A stretch of DNA of 64,000 nt from Hydrangea macrophylla (lineage: Eukaryota; Streptophyta; Magnoliopsida; Cornales; Hydrangeaceae). Position 1 is the stretch's first letter. Every line of letters starts with the position of its first letter. A program made the position numbers and the translations under genes. The notes under the pieces were generated by a model, which worked only from the letters and a program-made list of their open reading frames with translations, was not told the DNA's origin and did no database searches. Where the stretch lies: NCBI GenBank assembly GCA_033977485.1, contig CM066992.1, positions 100,080,140 to 100,144,139 on the forward strand, written 5' to 3'. Shown piece by piece: positions 46,132 through 59,461 of the stretch.

Positions 46132-46483
46132 CATTTGGGAGCCAACGTTGTTGCGGCTCTTTTATAATTCTGTTGTTATGTTTATGTTGTTCGAGATACT
46201 ACGATGTAATATATTTTGGGCAGACGTTGCCTAGACCTCTATTTATATTTGTTTAAATTTAGGATGGATTTTATGATTGTTTAATATGTATGTTTAATAT
46301 TTATGTAAGACTTCTACTTCCGCTGTTACTTTTAGCCATTGCATGAACCTTTATTAAGCGTATATTTCTATTAGAATGTTTTATGGACAATCAGACGATC
46401 CTTCAACTAGTCGCGTACCTAAGGGTCCAAAGTTGGAAATCTAATTTTTCCCGAACTTTGCTACGCCGGGGCGTGACACCCCT

Positions 46484-46732
46484 GATGTTTGTTTTCTTGC
46501 CCTAAATAACCCAAAAATTCACCCGCATCTTTCTCTCTCTCCATAATCTCTCATGAAAATCTCTCTTTCTGTATTCATGTTTTCCAAAAAAAAATTATCT
46601 TTCAATACATACATGATATTGTGATAATCTCTATCTTCTCCATACGTCTCTCTCTCTCTTCTCAGTTTTTTTTTCCTTTCAAATTTTAAAACCCATTCTC
46701 ACTCTCCTCCAGTATGCCCCAAATATCTCCTG

Positions 46733-46799
<67 letters not shown>

Positions 46800-49700
46800 C
46801 AAAGATCAAGCTCAATTTAATTTCAAAATTGATCTACCCCTCTATTTACAAATCCCTCTATTTACAGATCTCAGTCCTCTCTCTATCTCTCTATTCTATT
46901 CCATCTTCGCATTCCCTCTCTTCTCTTCATCTCACGTCTCTCTGTGTGTTCCTATCGGCTTTTCAAGTTAGGATTTTGGAAACCCCTTCAGCTTCTTCTT
47001 CTTCTTCTTCCCTCAACTCCCTCAGGTAACGATCTCTCTTCTCTCTTTGTACATACACACACACACACACACGATTCATTTGATTTGTTTGCTTTTTTTT
47101 TTTTTTTTTTAATTTTCCCATTTTTCATGCTGCGATACCTATAATTCTGAGTATACACTCTTTGTTAACTCTTTTTTTTTTCCTTATCGACTAGATAATA
47201 TTTCAAGTATGTAATTTTTACTTTTTTTTAACTTGGGATTTTGTATTCATCTTTTTCCCATCATGTGATTTTTTCCTTCGTTCCTTCATTAGTGGTTCGA
47301 GTTCTTGGTCGAAGAATGCCATTGCTCTCAAATTAATTGTTTGCAACTGGACAAAGGAATTGTGGATTGGTGCGGTGGGCATGATGATATCTTAAAAAGC
47401 CTACCTCTTTACTCAAGTTCACCCAGACTGTGGCTTTGATAATTTTTCCAAAAATAAATAAAAGTTGAGATACTTTCACCAAGTAAATTGTTGAAATTAT
47501 TTTTGGTGAGCTTAATAATATTTCTTGATAAACTTTTTGTTTATACCATTTTCTAGATATATAGTATTTTTTTTTGTAGAGAATAATGCCTTTTTACACT
47601 TTTCATAGCAGAGTTTTCATAGAGAATAATGTTGTCAACCAAGATTTGGTGCCACGAATGATGTTTGTTCTTATAGCCAAATTTAAGTTAGGACCCTTTT
47701 TATGATTATTTGGTTCATTGACATTCATTTAAATGTTATGGGTATTAAGATAAAAAGGGGTTTGACTAAAATTATCAAGATTAATTCACCCATTTTAGAA
47801 CTGCTACTATATAATGAACTAATTATTTTCCTTTTTGATGGTTTCACATTTCATAGCAATCGACTAATCAGAATTTTCCTTTGTTTTCCTTTGTATGTTA
47901 AATGGTGCTCAATTTCGGAAATTGGACTTACAAAAAACAGATCCAAATGGTGAGTTCTTTTTGCATCTTAAATGGCATTAACAACTATTTAGGGAATTGT
48001 TTATTTGTGTTTCTAATTATAGATAATTGCCCTTAAATCCCCCATCCATTTACTTTCATGGATAGAGGATACCCAATATTCTAATTTAATACATCATTTT
48101 CTTTTCAATTTTCTGGCTTGATGCCATTGACAGATAATTTTGCATAAATTAATTGAATACTTCCAAAATCGATAGTTTGTCTAACCTCGAATCTAAAATT
48201 CTAAATTTTTTTTTCATTCATTGATACGAAGTTATTGAATTTAGGACAGTTTGGGACGTCGATTTCTGTTAAGAAGTAATGTAGCGCATCCGTCACACAA
48301 ACAATGCCTCCACCACCTCTGCATTTTTAGATTTCTACCTGTAATACCATTGGAGGTACCTCTCAGTCTTCATTATCCTTTTTATTTACTTTACTGTATT
48401 TTAATGTTAAGTAACTTAAAAATATATATTTGCTCTAGATTTTAAGAGCTTGATATGATTTTTGGTCCATTTAAAAACATAATTTGGGGAAGTTGGTAGT
48501 CTAACATTAATAACATACTTGATTAGATTTCTAGCAATTATGTAGTTGTAATTTAGGGTACAATTGATAAGTAAGGTAATCTACATATGCTTTGGACAAC
48601 ATTTAAATTAATGTCTTACGCAGTTTGTAGATCATCTTGATTACATATTGGAACTATGATATGAAACTATGAAGTTTGTAACCACATCATGTGTTACAAA
48701 GCATATCATTACTGTTTTTGAAAATCAGTGCAAAACTGTTATGCAGCACACTTTCTTTTATTTGGTTTTTCACCTTTCCTTTTATCTCTCATGTTGTAGG
48801 AAAGCAAGTAAGTTAAAATAATGTGTCATTGCTTGCAATTGTTGGGCAAGCCCTTTTCTTTTAGGAGCATCAATTCCTAGCTGGAAAGTGGTAAATCCCA
48901 TGGTCTTCTTGATTAATGGGTCCAAAATAAGAAATCAAATTCTTAGAAAACACACACACTCACACATGTTTTGACTGTGTTACTTTGCAAGTATTGTTTA
49001 TTTATATAATGCTCTAAACTAGGCAAATCTTAAAGTTGAATGTGTGTATTGTGCTTGGTAGATTATTTTTCTTTCATTTTTCTTTTTTGTTCAGGCAAGA
49101 GAAATCTTAAAATTGTTTTATATATGGGCTTCTTTGTATGCACTTTTGCGCTGTAGGTCACATGTCTCTTCTCCAAAAATAGAGAAGAGGGAGATGTTTT
49201 TTAGTTTCTGTCCAAAACAATAGACTAAAAGAAAAAGCTAAAAAAAATTCCTTTCTTTTGTCTCCTCTTATTCTCCCTCATTCCACAAACAATGTCAAAC
49301 AAACAATTGAATTGCTATTCATAGTTCCTATCTGCTCAGGTTGCTGCATTCTTAAATTTAGTATTTGAGAAAACACTACTAATTTTATTTCAGGTAAGGG
49401 CTTATGTGATTCTCAAGAGGGTTTTAGTTCCTGGGATGATGCTAAGGAAGAGGACTAGATCGCATCAAAAAGATTAAAACATAGGTCTCTTAAAATCTTA
49501 TTCTATTTCTGAATCCCTTTCTTAATGTGATAGTTTGTAGCATAATCATAAACCAAATTTCAGATAACTTATTTGGTAGTTGATGCAATATTTTTTCTTT
49601 GATTCAGTTGTTTGGATCTTTAACATTGTTATAGGTTCTCTCTACATTCAATTGGTGTATTCTTTGGCGTTGAAATTTGTGTATTTTGTCCCACTAATAA

Positions 49701-52700
49701 TAAAAGAATCACGTTGGTCTATCTGGACCATATCGTTTTAGATGTTAAAATGTGTTCTTATTTTTATTCTTTATGTTTTTTTTTTTAATTTTTAAATTTT
49801 TAAATTTTATTTTTATTTTGTGTTGATATATAAGATTGGATCTCCATTTCAATTCGATCTACTGAACTTAGGATTTCGTAAATGGGTAATGCTATGTGCA
49901 TAATCATTTGTGTGCATACAATCACTATGCATGTTGTTGTCGTTTACCTTTAAGAGAAGGTGATATAAAAACTAATGTTGGGTTGACCCTATTGCCATTT
50001 AAAAATCAAAATATAGTGATTGTTTTGTGGATTTAGTCAACGAAATGAAAAAGGAAGATGAAGGAACCTTTGTTTATGGTGTTATCTCTTTTATTTTTTC
50101 TTTCTAAATAAAGTAGTATGAGAAAATGATTTTTACTCGACTAACCACAAATTATGAAGAAAAGAAGAAATTTTCATTTGCTAATATTTTATTTTATTAT
50201 TATTCTTTCTTTTATTTTTTCCCTTTTTTAACATTTTTTTCTTTTTGTGCGACCAGTCGTTGTGCCCATGGGCATGGGCAATTACTAGTTTGACCAATAT
50301 TCCAGTAGCAACTTCAAAGCTTCTCATCATCATCATCATCTTCATCATTTGGTAAGATTGCAAATTTTTTTTGTTTGTTCTTCCTAACAGATTGCAAATT
50401 TGGGTGTAGAAAACAGAGGAAAAGTAAAAATTTTGGGGGGTGCAGCGTGCTATGAAAAGGCAACCCATTATTTGTTTGTAATCCATTGGTGTTTGTTTTC
50501 TATTTTGTTGGCAACTTCATGAGTTTTTTTTTTTTTGTCGTGAGTTTGGAAGCCATATATTTGATTGCTATTCATTTATGCACTAACTCTAACGATCTAT
50601 GCAGTCCATGGGATGGCACTAGCAATGGTGAGAAAAGGTATATTTATTTAGGAGAAAAACTCTAGATTGTTCTATGGAATGTATATTTAGTAAGTAATGC
50701 CCATCAACTATGAACATTATTGTTTCTGTTAATTGGGAGGTCTTACATTGTTTTTTCATTTTTTTGGGTTTCTTTTAGGCTCTGTGTCAGAAGTACATGA
50801 AGCTTTATTGAATTAATTAAAAGTTGATCAGGGTCTTACATTGTTTTTTTAATTAAGGGCTTTTCATCTAGGAATTGTATACGGTTATTATTTTGCCATG
50901 TAGAGTTGCATATGACCAAAGGCACGCATGGTTAGTTCGGCTATAGAATCACCTTTACTTAAAAGTTGATCAGGGTTCAACTGTTACACCACAGCAGATC
51001 TAGATTCAGCACACAAGGATAGATCTTATAGCATTTCAAATAACAAAGGTTTATGAATTGTTATTCTAATCATCCTATTTAATTTCTTTTTTTGCAGGAA
51101 GACAATGAGAGATTTGAGAAGCAACCTCATGCTTTAGCAGTGAGGGTTGAGATATTGGAGTGTAGTAGACAAACACTTCTGTTGGAGGTATCAAATCACC
51201 GCTTAATCTTTTTGACAAATTGGTTTCCAAAATTTCCATGGTTCATCTAACTTTCATTTATTGCCGAAAATTGGTACACAAGTCCTTGGAAAATTATTCC
51301 TCTTCATCTATTATCCTTAAAAAAACAAACATGGTTTTGCAGTAAAAATATGTTAGCAAGTTGACCTCTAATCTAAGGCTCCATTTGGAGGTTCTGCTGA
51401 TTTGTGTTTGTTTGAAAGTAGGTTAAATAGGGATTAAGAATTAATGGGCTGCCAATATATCTACAACTAGATGGGTGTTCCTCTATTAAGTTGTTAAATT
51501 CTTAAGAGTTGCAGGGATCGAAATTTGTTGATGGAGTTTCAAGACATTGATTTTAGAATTGGGTTTTGATTTTTTATTCCATTCTGTTTTATGTGATTTC
51601 AACAGTTTTAATTCATAGATGGTTGTCGTGTTATTTTTTATTTTGAATCGTAAGAGCATATTGAGCAACCCTATAATGTGCAAAAACCAGGAAAGAATCT
51701 ATGCATGAGGTTCAGATGCAGCACTAGGGACTCATTGTGGGTAAAGAGTTCTAATTCTAGGGGATCATTGATCAACCCATTTGGTAAAACAGATCACTGT
51801 GGATGAAAAGTTCTAAAATTCTAGGGGTCACTTCTTTTATTTTCTTTTATTTTTATTTTTTTGATAAAGTTAGTCTTAATTGACATGCTTAGGTATACAA
51901 ATAATATTAATCTAATTGGTTAACTGTAGAGATTTGAACAACACATATGAAGGAAAAAAGAACACATTTTGGATTTTGGACGAAGTTTAAATGCAATTTC
52001 CTTCTTTTTGTTATTTTTTTGGGCAGCCAGCTCCTTCGATTAAATCTAAACATTTTGCCTAAATCTGCCCCCCCCCCCCCCCCCTCCTTTTTTTTTAAAG
52101 CATTCTTGGGTCTTTCTTAAATCTCATTGTATAGAGATCATCCAAGTTTAGATTTCAAAAAGGTTGATGCCAATGTTTAGCAGTTGAAGGGCAACAACTC
52201 CAGGTACCTATTTGAGTATATATATGTCTGTGTGTGTCTTAACGTTTAAATTAAATTTGTCTTTTGTTCTAAATTCTAATTTTCTAGAATTTGCAGCTAT
52301 TACCTATATATGGCAGTGTCTCATTCTTTATAAAATAGTTGCATTTTGTTATTGTTATTTAAATTGATTTCTTATGAACAAGTGATTTTTTTTGAACTAG
52401 CATACTCTGGATTTTTAATACCACTCCTTAGTCCTTGCATTTTTTTACTCTCTTATTTATTTTGGTAATTTCTTTCATAAATGGTGATGTTTTAATGCTT
52501 TAAATCTGAGAATACAGAAATGGGAAGGCTTTGAATGTGATCGATCAAGTTTCAAGGAAAAGAAAAGAGAGATTGGGGGAAAACATGGAAGGATTATGTA
52601 AGTATGTATGTTGTCTGAGTAAGAGATGGATTGCAGTTAAACTTAGAACCTTTGATAATTTCTCTTACAGTTTGTATTCTATTCAAATTTCGTTACATAT

Positions 52701-53742
52701 TAATGTTTTTATATAGATTCTCTTATTGCTTTCACCTCTTAACAACCTGAAGTCGAAAATAAAAGCTTAATTAACCCCTTCTCTTTTTTTGTGCCGCACC
52801 CGTATGGTTAAAATTGTTTGGTAGTGGCTTTAGCCACGGGTTATACCTAGTGTTTTCATAATTTAAATTTGATAAGGTGCACCAGAGTTGACCAGTCATG
52901 TTTGTTTCCCAATTATCAAGACTCTCTTCTCATTCCCAGTTTCCCTTTCTGAGTAGAAAGAAAAAAGAGGACCTACAACAAGAAAGAAGTAATTCTCAGA
53001 AAAGTAATTATCTTTTCCTGATGTTTAGGTCATACATATTTTGGTGATTTTTCCCCCCCAAAACATATAATTTGTTTTCAAATTTTGGGTCTTCATTTGC
53101 TTTTCTCTTTTTGACATTCGTGTTTGGTCAACTCTTTCTTTGTATTTAATCGATAAGACACCACAATCTTTGTATCTCAATTTCCGATTCCTTAATTACA
53201 GTCATCATTAATGTAAATTGTGTTAATTGTAAAGATTGAAGATTATGAGAACCTTGCAATAGAATAATCTCCAAGGTATTGAATTGGGGTTCTTGTTCTG
53301 AAAGTTGAAATGGAGGTATGATTTTGCAGTTGAGTAATGTTTGTGGCACAAACACCCTATTTCTGAGTGAGATAAGGTGCTTGTATAATGTGTTTATGCC
53401 CTTAGCATTGTTGTTTGCAGTTTTGGTAGAAGTATATTTTGGGATCGCACGAACCACATGGTAATTTGTAGTTCGAGCCGGGGAAGGAAGGGTTGGGTTG
53501 CGCTCAGGTTTGGGAAGGTAGGCATGGCTATGTCAGACATGTATGGATAGAGTCTGAATCCTCAGCAGCTAATCCCCAACAGCACTTTGGGTAGCACTAG
53601 TGTGGTGTTTGCAGGACCACACACACACACACAAAAAAAAAAAAAAAGAAAAGAAATTTGTGGTCTTGCTAACACCGCAGGGATGTTATCCAATGGGGAA
53701 ATGGTAGCCAAGGACCTTAGTTATATATATGTGTGGACTGAT
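46484..53742 (+). other. Region with leader-like and exon-like pieces; no gene resolved
   Basis: No protein could be assembled over these 7.3 kb. 46500-47030 is a CT-rich, 5'-leader-like block with a (CT)n run (46733-46796) that ends at a good donor, CTCAG|GTAACG at about 47027. Further exon-like bits include 51098-51187 and a stretch after ATACAG at about 52518 that reads into GTAAGTATG. The rest is AT-rich. A long non-coding RNA, or a decayed gene whose 5' part is marked by the CT leader, would both fit. A C17 run lies at about 52068-52084. Confidence 0.35.
51098..51187 (+). other. Candidate 90-bp internal exon of an unrecognised transcript
   Basis: It is bounded by TTTTTTTGCAG and GAG|GTATC and open in one frame for exactly 30 codons (starting EDNERFEKQPHALAVRVEIL). 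I do not recognise the sequence and no partner exons were established, so this is only a splice-site-based suggestion. Confidence 0.3.
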
Positions 53743-55774
53743 TGTCACGCCCCGGAACCACTCAGATGATCCTAGGACACGTGGCACGCCACCAAGGCTT
53801 AATCCCAGTCATTAAAGTTCCAAAATAAGTTTAAAATAACTTAAACCAAATAAGCTCAACAATTAGAATAAAATAAAACAAAATCATGTCTTTGCAATTA
53901 GCCAAAAACCCTGTTTTAGCAAATAGTAAATTCACAAATAATATTACCAAATCACGAGTTAAACCCAGCACTAACGTTTTAAATTATTTAAAGTCAAACC
54001 AAAGCCAGAAACATGAACTCCCAAGTACAAGCAAGAGTTTTTAAATAATTTACATAAAAATACTAAAAATAACCATTTACAATCAACCGCACCCAACACC
54101 TGGAATACTTATCACTCTTATAAAGCAAGTGTCCAAATTATACAAGCAGATTACCACATGAGATTATGGCCCAACTAAAATATAAAGCTTAACTAAAAAT
54201 ATTACATAAGTCTTAAACCAACCAAAATATGACTCGTACTACAATCCAGATTAAACCGATTAATTACAACTATATTGCAAGCTTTAAACTAAAAAGCAAG
54301 TAACTATTAACAAGGTTACAACAACCCCCAAAACCCATGCACTAGCCAGCCACTTTCCAGCTCATTTCTCCAATTCCTCGCCGTGATCACCTACGATGGT
54401 TATTCAATAACCATTACAATATATAAGCTATATGCTTAGTGAGTAATGCTAATCATGATTAGGGATAATAAACATGCTCAATTCAACATATTACAAATAA
54501 CTATAGTCTCTGAAAATTACTAGTTCACTCCCACCACTACCGGCTAGCCCGCGGCTCCACTCCCCAAGCCCACGTGACTAGTCATGACCCACGCCCTCAC
54601 ACGTGCGGTCCCATAGGCCTCTGGCGGCCGTGGTCGTCACCACAAAGATTATCTCATGGTGGTATAGAACTAGCAATTTCCATTGACCCAAATAGGCAAC
54701 TCAACATGCTTATTTAATCATTACACCGTGCTTTCACAATCAAATTTGGCCTAATTTAACCACATGAATTTTGCTCAATAATAATCTAAATAAATTAAAT
54801 TACGCTAATTAGGCATGCTTTGGCATCACAATTGAACCTAACATGAAAATCATCCAAATATCAAAATTAACATCACTCACCTCTTGGGTTTCGCTCCTAA
54901 TTGTGAAATTAAAGCCCTACCACGAACCAGGTACAAATCCTATAAATAAATTACAAGTTATGAGCTAAAATCCTAAAATGGGTCGCGAAAAAACTATCAC
55001 AGAACTCAATAAAATTAATACAAATAGATTAGACTTACCCCCAGGAGTCCGAATATGTGATCAGAATTAAAAACCAACGTCGTTCGGCTCAACAACCGTC
55101 GTCGAGACGTTACCGTCAAAATTCGTCAACGTACACAATTCCTATACCTAGCTACTGTAAGTCTCTAAATGGTAAAGAAAGCAAAGATGAGAATGACTCA
55201 TCTCCTAGAACCCCAATGTGTCTTATTAAAAGAATTTTCAGTTTTTATTATGAAGCCCACACTAGTTTGCCAATTTTGCAATAACACCCCCACTAATTAT
55301 GAAACTGTATTAAAACTATCTTAAACCTAAATAAGTATTTGTCTATGTCTTGCATGGGTCCCATAAGTGATCCCATATAATTAAATGAAGTTGCTAATTA
55401 GCCTACTAATTATAAAACGTGTTCAATTCGTGCTCACAAAGGTACCCCTAATTGACCCCACCCCAAAAGTGGTCAATATCTAACAACATGATATTATCAA
55501 TAATAAAATAATAAATCATTTAAGCCTTAATAAACATTTAGGCACATAGGGTATTCCACATATTGCTGTCCCATCTCAACTGGGACCCATCAACACATAT
55601 CCCAACTTGGGATTGCCATAGTGGCCAAAACTGGGTTCCCAATTGGACACTCATAATCAACTTAGTGGGTCAATCCCACTCCAATAAGTGCCACATAACA
55701 CATTAATTATCATTAACTCATAATTATGCATGCTAAAGTAATATTAAATATAAACCGCGGGAGCGGGTGTCACA
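53743..55774 (-). mobile_element. Solo LTR (2032 bp)
   Basis: The plus strand starts TGTCACGCCCCGG and ends GGGTGTCACA, so the LTR reads TGTGACACCC to CCGGGGCGTGACA on the minus strand. The duplication CTGAT is at 53738-53742 and 55775-55779. In minus-strand order it has a donor-like AGAGGTGAGTGATG at about 54890, a GC-rich block (54540-54660), TACTCACTAAGC at about 54445, and the mini-frame (54391-54362). No internal domain is present. Confidence 0.87.
54362..54391 (-). other. Acidic mini-frame of the 53.7-kb solo LTR
   Basis: After AACCATCGTAG on the minus strand, nine codons read GDHGEELEK and a stop. It has the same acceptor-proximal position and phase as the other LTR tails. Confidence 0.45.
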
Positions 55775-56515
55775 CTGATTGATTGAGTTTTTTTCAAACC
55801 TAGCTGTGAAACTTGGGACCGTTTGAACTTTAGAATAAAATTTGTAAAATACATTCTCGCCAATTATGCTACATGGGTAAAAAAAAATTGTCACCACGCA
55901 TATGCCGCATGAGCACTGTTCAATTGGCAGCCCCAAAATATTTGTAGAGGATCCTCAACCAAATAAGTATTACTCTTTAATTTTCTTTTAAAGATATTGA
56001 AATTGTGCCATTATAAAAGGTGATCTACTATCAATTATGTTGATAAGCTAAGGAGTACTTTATTATTTTTATTATTATTATTTTATTTTTTTATGCAATT
56101 ATGTTGATAAGCTATACAAATTTTAACAAGCATACATTATTATTTGTCAACTCCACAAAAGTTTTGAACCCAATAAAAAAAATCCATATAAGTGAAAAGC
56201 AAACTTTAAAAATTGGGTTAATTCTATTTTATCTTATGTGGTTAGATTCATTTTCATTTTACCCCATGTATTTCAAAAGTGGACATTTACCCCCCGTGAT
56301 TTCAAATTAAATTGAAACTATAAATTTTTTTCTTAAAATAGCCCCACACATGAATTAATGTTAAGGGGCACTCAGCCATAGCACCCTAAAATTAATACAA
56401 GGCTACATAAAACCCAAGACCTAAATATTTAACTCAATAACCCCTTCTCCAACCAAAATGACCAAAATGACCTAATTTGCTAAGAAACCGAAAATGTTAT
56501 CTCCTCTTACACAAC
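55775..56515. other. Intergenic, no gene seen
   Basis: AT-rich, with ATT/TTA runs near 56065-56090. No open frame of interest. Confidence 0.6.
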
Positions 56516-58600
56516 AAAAGTGACGACTACGATGATGATAGTGGTGGTGAGGATGGTGGTGGTGGTGGTGGTGGTGGTGGTGGTGCAATGGTGGTGTTGT
56601 GATTTTGGTGGTGCTTCGATGGTGGTGGTGCGATAGTGGTGCAATGATGGTGGTACTGATGCTACGATTGTAGATGGAGGTGACGATGGTGGTGGTGGTG
56701 GTGGTGCGATGGTTGTAGTGGTGGTGCTGTGATGGTGGTGGTGATGACGATGGTAATGGAGGTGAGGATAGGGTGATGTCAACAGCGACGGCGATGACAA
56801 CGGTGATGACAAGGGCAATGACAACGATGATACAAATGGTGATGGTGGCGCGATGCGGTAGTGGTGGTGGTGGTGGTAGTAGTGGTGGTGGTGGTGGTGG
56901 TGTGGCGCTGGTGGTGTTGGTGCTCTGATGGTGGTGGTGGTGGTTGTGCTGCAAAATTCTGTTATAGAAAACAGATAATATTATCTGTTTACAAAAACAG
57001 ATAATAATTGTGGTGCTGCTGGTAGTGGTTGTGGTGGTGCTGTGATCGCAATGGTTATGAACTGTGCTGTTATAGGGGTATGGTGGTGGTGGTGCGGTGG
57101 TGGTGGTGGTTGTGCAAAATTATCTGTTTTGTGGTGCTGCTGGTAGTGGTTATGGTGGTGCTGTGATGGTTGTGGTTATGAATTGTGCTGTTAAGGGGGA
57201 GGAGGTGGTGGTGGTAGTGGTGGTGGTGGTGGTGTAGTGGTGGTGGTGGTGGTGGTGCAGTGGTGTAGGTTGTGAAAGTTATCAGTTTTTGAAAACAGTT
57301 AATATTATCTGTTTGCAAACAGATAATATTATCTATTTGCAAAAACTGATAATATTGTGGTGCTCTAGTGGTGGTCATGGTGGTGCTGTGATGGCTGTGG
57401 TTATGAACTGTGTTGTTAAGGGGAAGGAGGTGGTGGTGGTGGTGGTGGTGGTGGTGGTGCGGTGGTGGTGGTGGTGGTGCAGTGGTGTAGGTTGTGAAAA
57501 ATTCTCAATTTTTAAAAACAGATAATATTATCTGTTTGCAAAAATTGATAATATTGTGGTACTCTAGTGGTGGTCATGGTAGTGCTGTGATGGCTGTGGT
57601 TATGAACTGTGTTGTTATGGGGGGAAAAGTGGTGGTGGTGGTGGTGGTGCAGTGGTGGTGGTGGTGGTGCAGTGGTGTATGTTGTGAAAAATTCTCAGTT
57701 TTTGAAAACAGATAATATTATCTGTTTGCAAAAATTAATAATATTGTGGTGCTCTAGTAGTGGTCATGGTGGTGCTGTGATGGCTGTGGTTATGAACTGT
57801 GTTATTAAGGGGGAGGAGGTGGTGGTGGTGGTGGTGCAGTGGTGGTGGTGGCGGTGTAGGTTAATTGTGAAAAGTTCTCAGTTTTTGAAAACAGATAATA
57901 TTATCTGTTTGCAAACAGATAATATTATCTGTTTGCAAAAACTGATAATATTGTGGTGCTCTAGTGGTGGTCATGGTGGTGCTGTGATGGATGTGGTTAT
58001 GAACTGTGCTGTTAAGGGGGATGTGGTGGTGGTGGTAGTGTAGTGGTTGTGGTGGTGGTGCAGTGGTGGAGGTTGTGAAAAATTCTCAGTTTTTGAAAAC
58101 AGATAATATTATCTGTTTGCAAACAGATAATATTGTGGTGCTCTGGTGGTGGTCATTGTAGTGTTGTGATGATGGTGGTTATGAACTGTGTTGTTAAGGG
58201 GGGGGGTGGTGGTGGTGGTGGTGGTGCAGTGACAATGGTGGTGGTAATGGCAGTGACAATGGTGGTGGTGGTAATGGTGATGGTGATGGTGATGACGATG
58301 GTAGTGGTGCTGTTATGATGGTACTGTTGCTGCGATGGTAGTCGTGGTGGCGATGGTGGTGGTGCTGCACTGGTGGACATGGTGGGGTGGTGGTGCTATG
58401 ATGGTGGTGATGGTGCTGCAATGGTGGACACTGTGGCAATGGTGGTAGTGCTTCGATGGTAGTGATGGTGGTGCTGCGATGGTGGTGATAATGGTGCTGT
58501 GATGGCAGTGGTGGTGGCGCGGTGGCGATGGAATGGCGTGGTGGCGGCGACGGTGGCGATCGTGCTGGTGATGAAGATGACGATTGTGGTAGTGGTGGGG
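56516..58600 (+). repeat. 2-kb GGT-rich satellite with embedded palindromes
   Basis: TGGTGG trinucleotide runs fill the plus strand. Between about 56950 and 58140 they form a higher-order array of six to seven units, roughly 160-230 bp each. A unit contains GAAAATTCTCAGTTTTTGAA, then AACAGATAATATTATCTGTT (a perfect palindrome), then GTGGTGCTCTAGTGGTGG, and TGGTTATGAACTGTG. Some units carry the palindrome twice. Long Val/Gly/Trp frames on plus and His/Thr/Pro frames on minus follow from the triplet repeat and are not genes. Confidence 0.92.
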
Positions 58601-59240
58601 GTAGATTTGTCATAAAAACAAAAAAAAAAATTTTAAAAAGAAGGGGTTTAGAATTAAAACAAATCAGCACTTTGGATTTATATCAAAAAATAACTTTTGT
58701 TGGGTTTTATAAACTATACACTAAATTTAAGGGGTTTATCACAAAATTTCCCTAATGTTAAAATTAACTTCACAAATGAGAGTTTAAAGTGCCAAAATTA
58801 ATTCCACATAGACAATTAATTGCAAAATTAGCCCCGTAAAGAGGCTGAATATTAAAAATTAGCCTCAAATAGTTAGATTAAATGGCACCATTATTCTTAT
58901 ATATGAGTTTAGTTTCAAAATTAACCTCATAAAGGGAGTTGATAATATTTTGACTAATTTTAAAATTTTCATCAATTTTAAAAAAAAAATTTACAATTTT
59001 ACTTTAGACCAAAATCAAAAAAAGAAATAAAGTAAAAATAGCCCTAACTATGGGGAGTAAAATGTACTCCAATTAACCCTAAAAAATTCCCCAAAACCGA
59101 CCAAATAAGCAACTGCTATTCCTTGTTCAAATAGTCATCTGTCACGTGTCAACACCTCATTGGCTTCACCATGACCTTCTCTCCTAAGCAACTTCCTCAG
59201 CAAATTGACTGGTGGATAGATTACATTACATATAAAACTA
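58601..59240. other. Intergenic upstream of the cysteine protease gene
   Basis: AT-rich, with GTTAAAATTAACTTCACAAA- and ATTAGCCTCA-like words repeated loosely. No gene is seen. The distal promoter of the protease gene probably lies here. Confidence 0.5.
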
Positions 59241-59411
59241 GGGAAATGCTATTGTGAACAGCTTCTCATATGAGAAGGCGATTTTTAACCGTTGGATGAG
59301 CATCTAACCTTAAGATTCTCTCCAGATTCCTGGGAATCTTAAGGCTAGATGCTCATCCTACGGTTAAAACCCGCCTTCTCATATGAGAAGCTTCTCACAA
59401 TAGCATTGCCC
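59241..59411. mobile_element. Mutator-like MITE in the protease promoter
   Basis: Ends GGGAAATGCTATTGTGA and TCACAATAGCATTGCCC are inverted repeats that continue through AGCTTCTCATATGAGAAG. The 9-bp duplication ATAAAACTA is perfect (59232-59240, 59412-59420). The whole 171 bp can fold on itself. It ends 91 bp before the protease start codon. Confidence 0.92.
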
Positions 59412-59429
59412 ATAAAACTAACACAGCTT

Positions 59430-59430
59430 C

Positions 59431-59461
<31 letters not shown>

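Larger units (their letters stand above)
42596..46478 (+). mobile_element. Solo LTR (3883 bp)
   Basis: It starts TGTAACACCCATATTTT and ends GCCGGGGCGTGACA. The duplication CCCCT is at 42591-42595 and 46479-46483. It is the longest of the group. A TATA-like TTATATATGGG lies near 43042, a donor-like CTGGTGAGT at about 45020, a minisatellite at 45530-45690, hairpins at 45985-46035, and an acidic mini-frame at 46033-46131. A diverged direct duplication (GTTTGTGGAATTATTTTTAGATT..., 43797-43940 and 43978-44105) is also present. No gag or pol motif was found. Confidence 0.88.

Noticed and set aside
53146..53457. 103-codon minus-strand frame (NKHLISLRNRVFVPQTLLN-like)
   Set aside because: No recognised family, no splice context or partner exons; kept out because chance frames of this size are common here.
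56472..56954. 160-codon minus-strand His/Pro/Thr-rich frame
   Set aside because: It is the translation of the GGT trinucleotide array; similar frames appear all along the array in several phases.
57609..58043. 144-codon plus-strand Val/Trp/Gly-rich frame
   Set aside because: Repeat-derived; the same unit is open elsewhere in the array with different phase.
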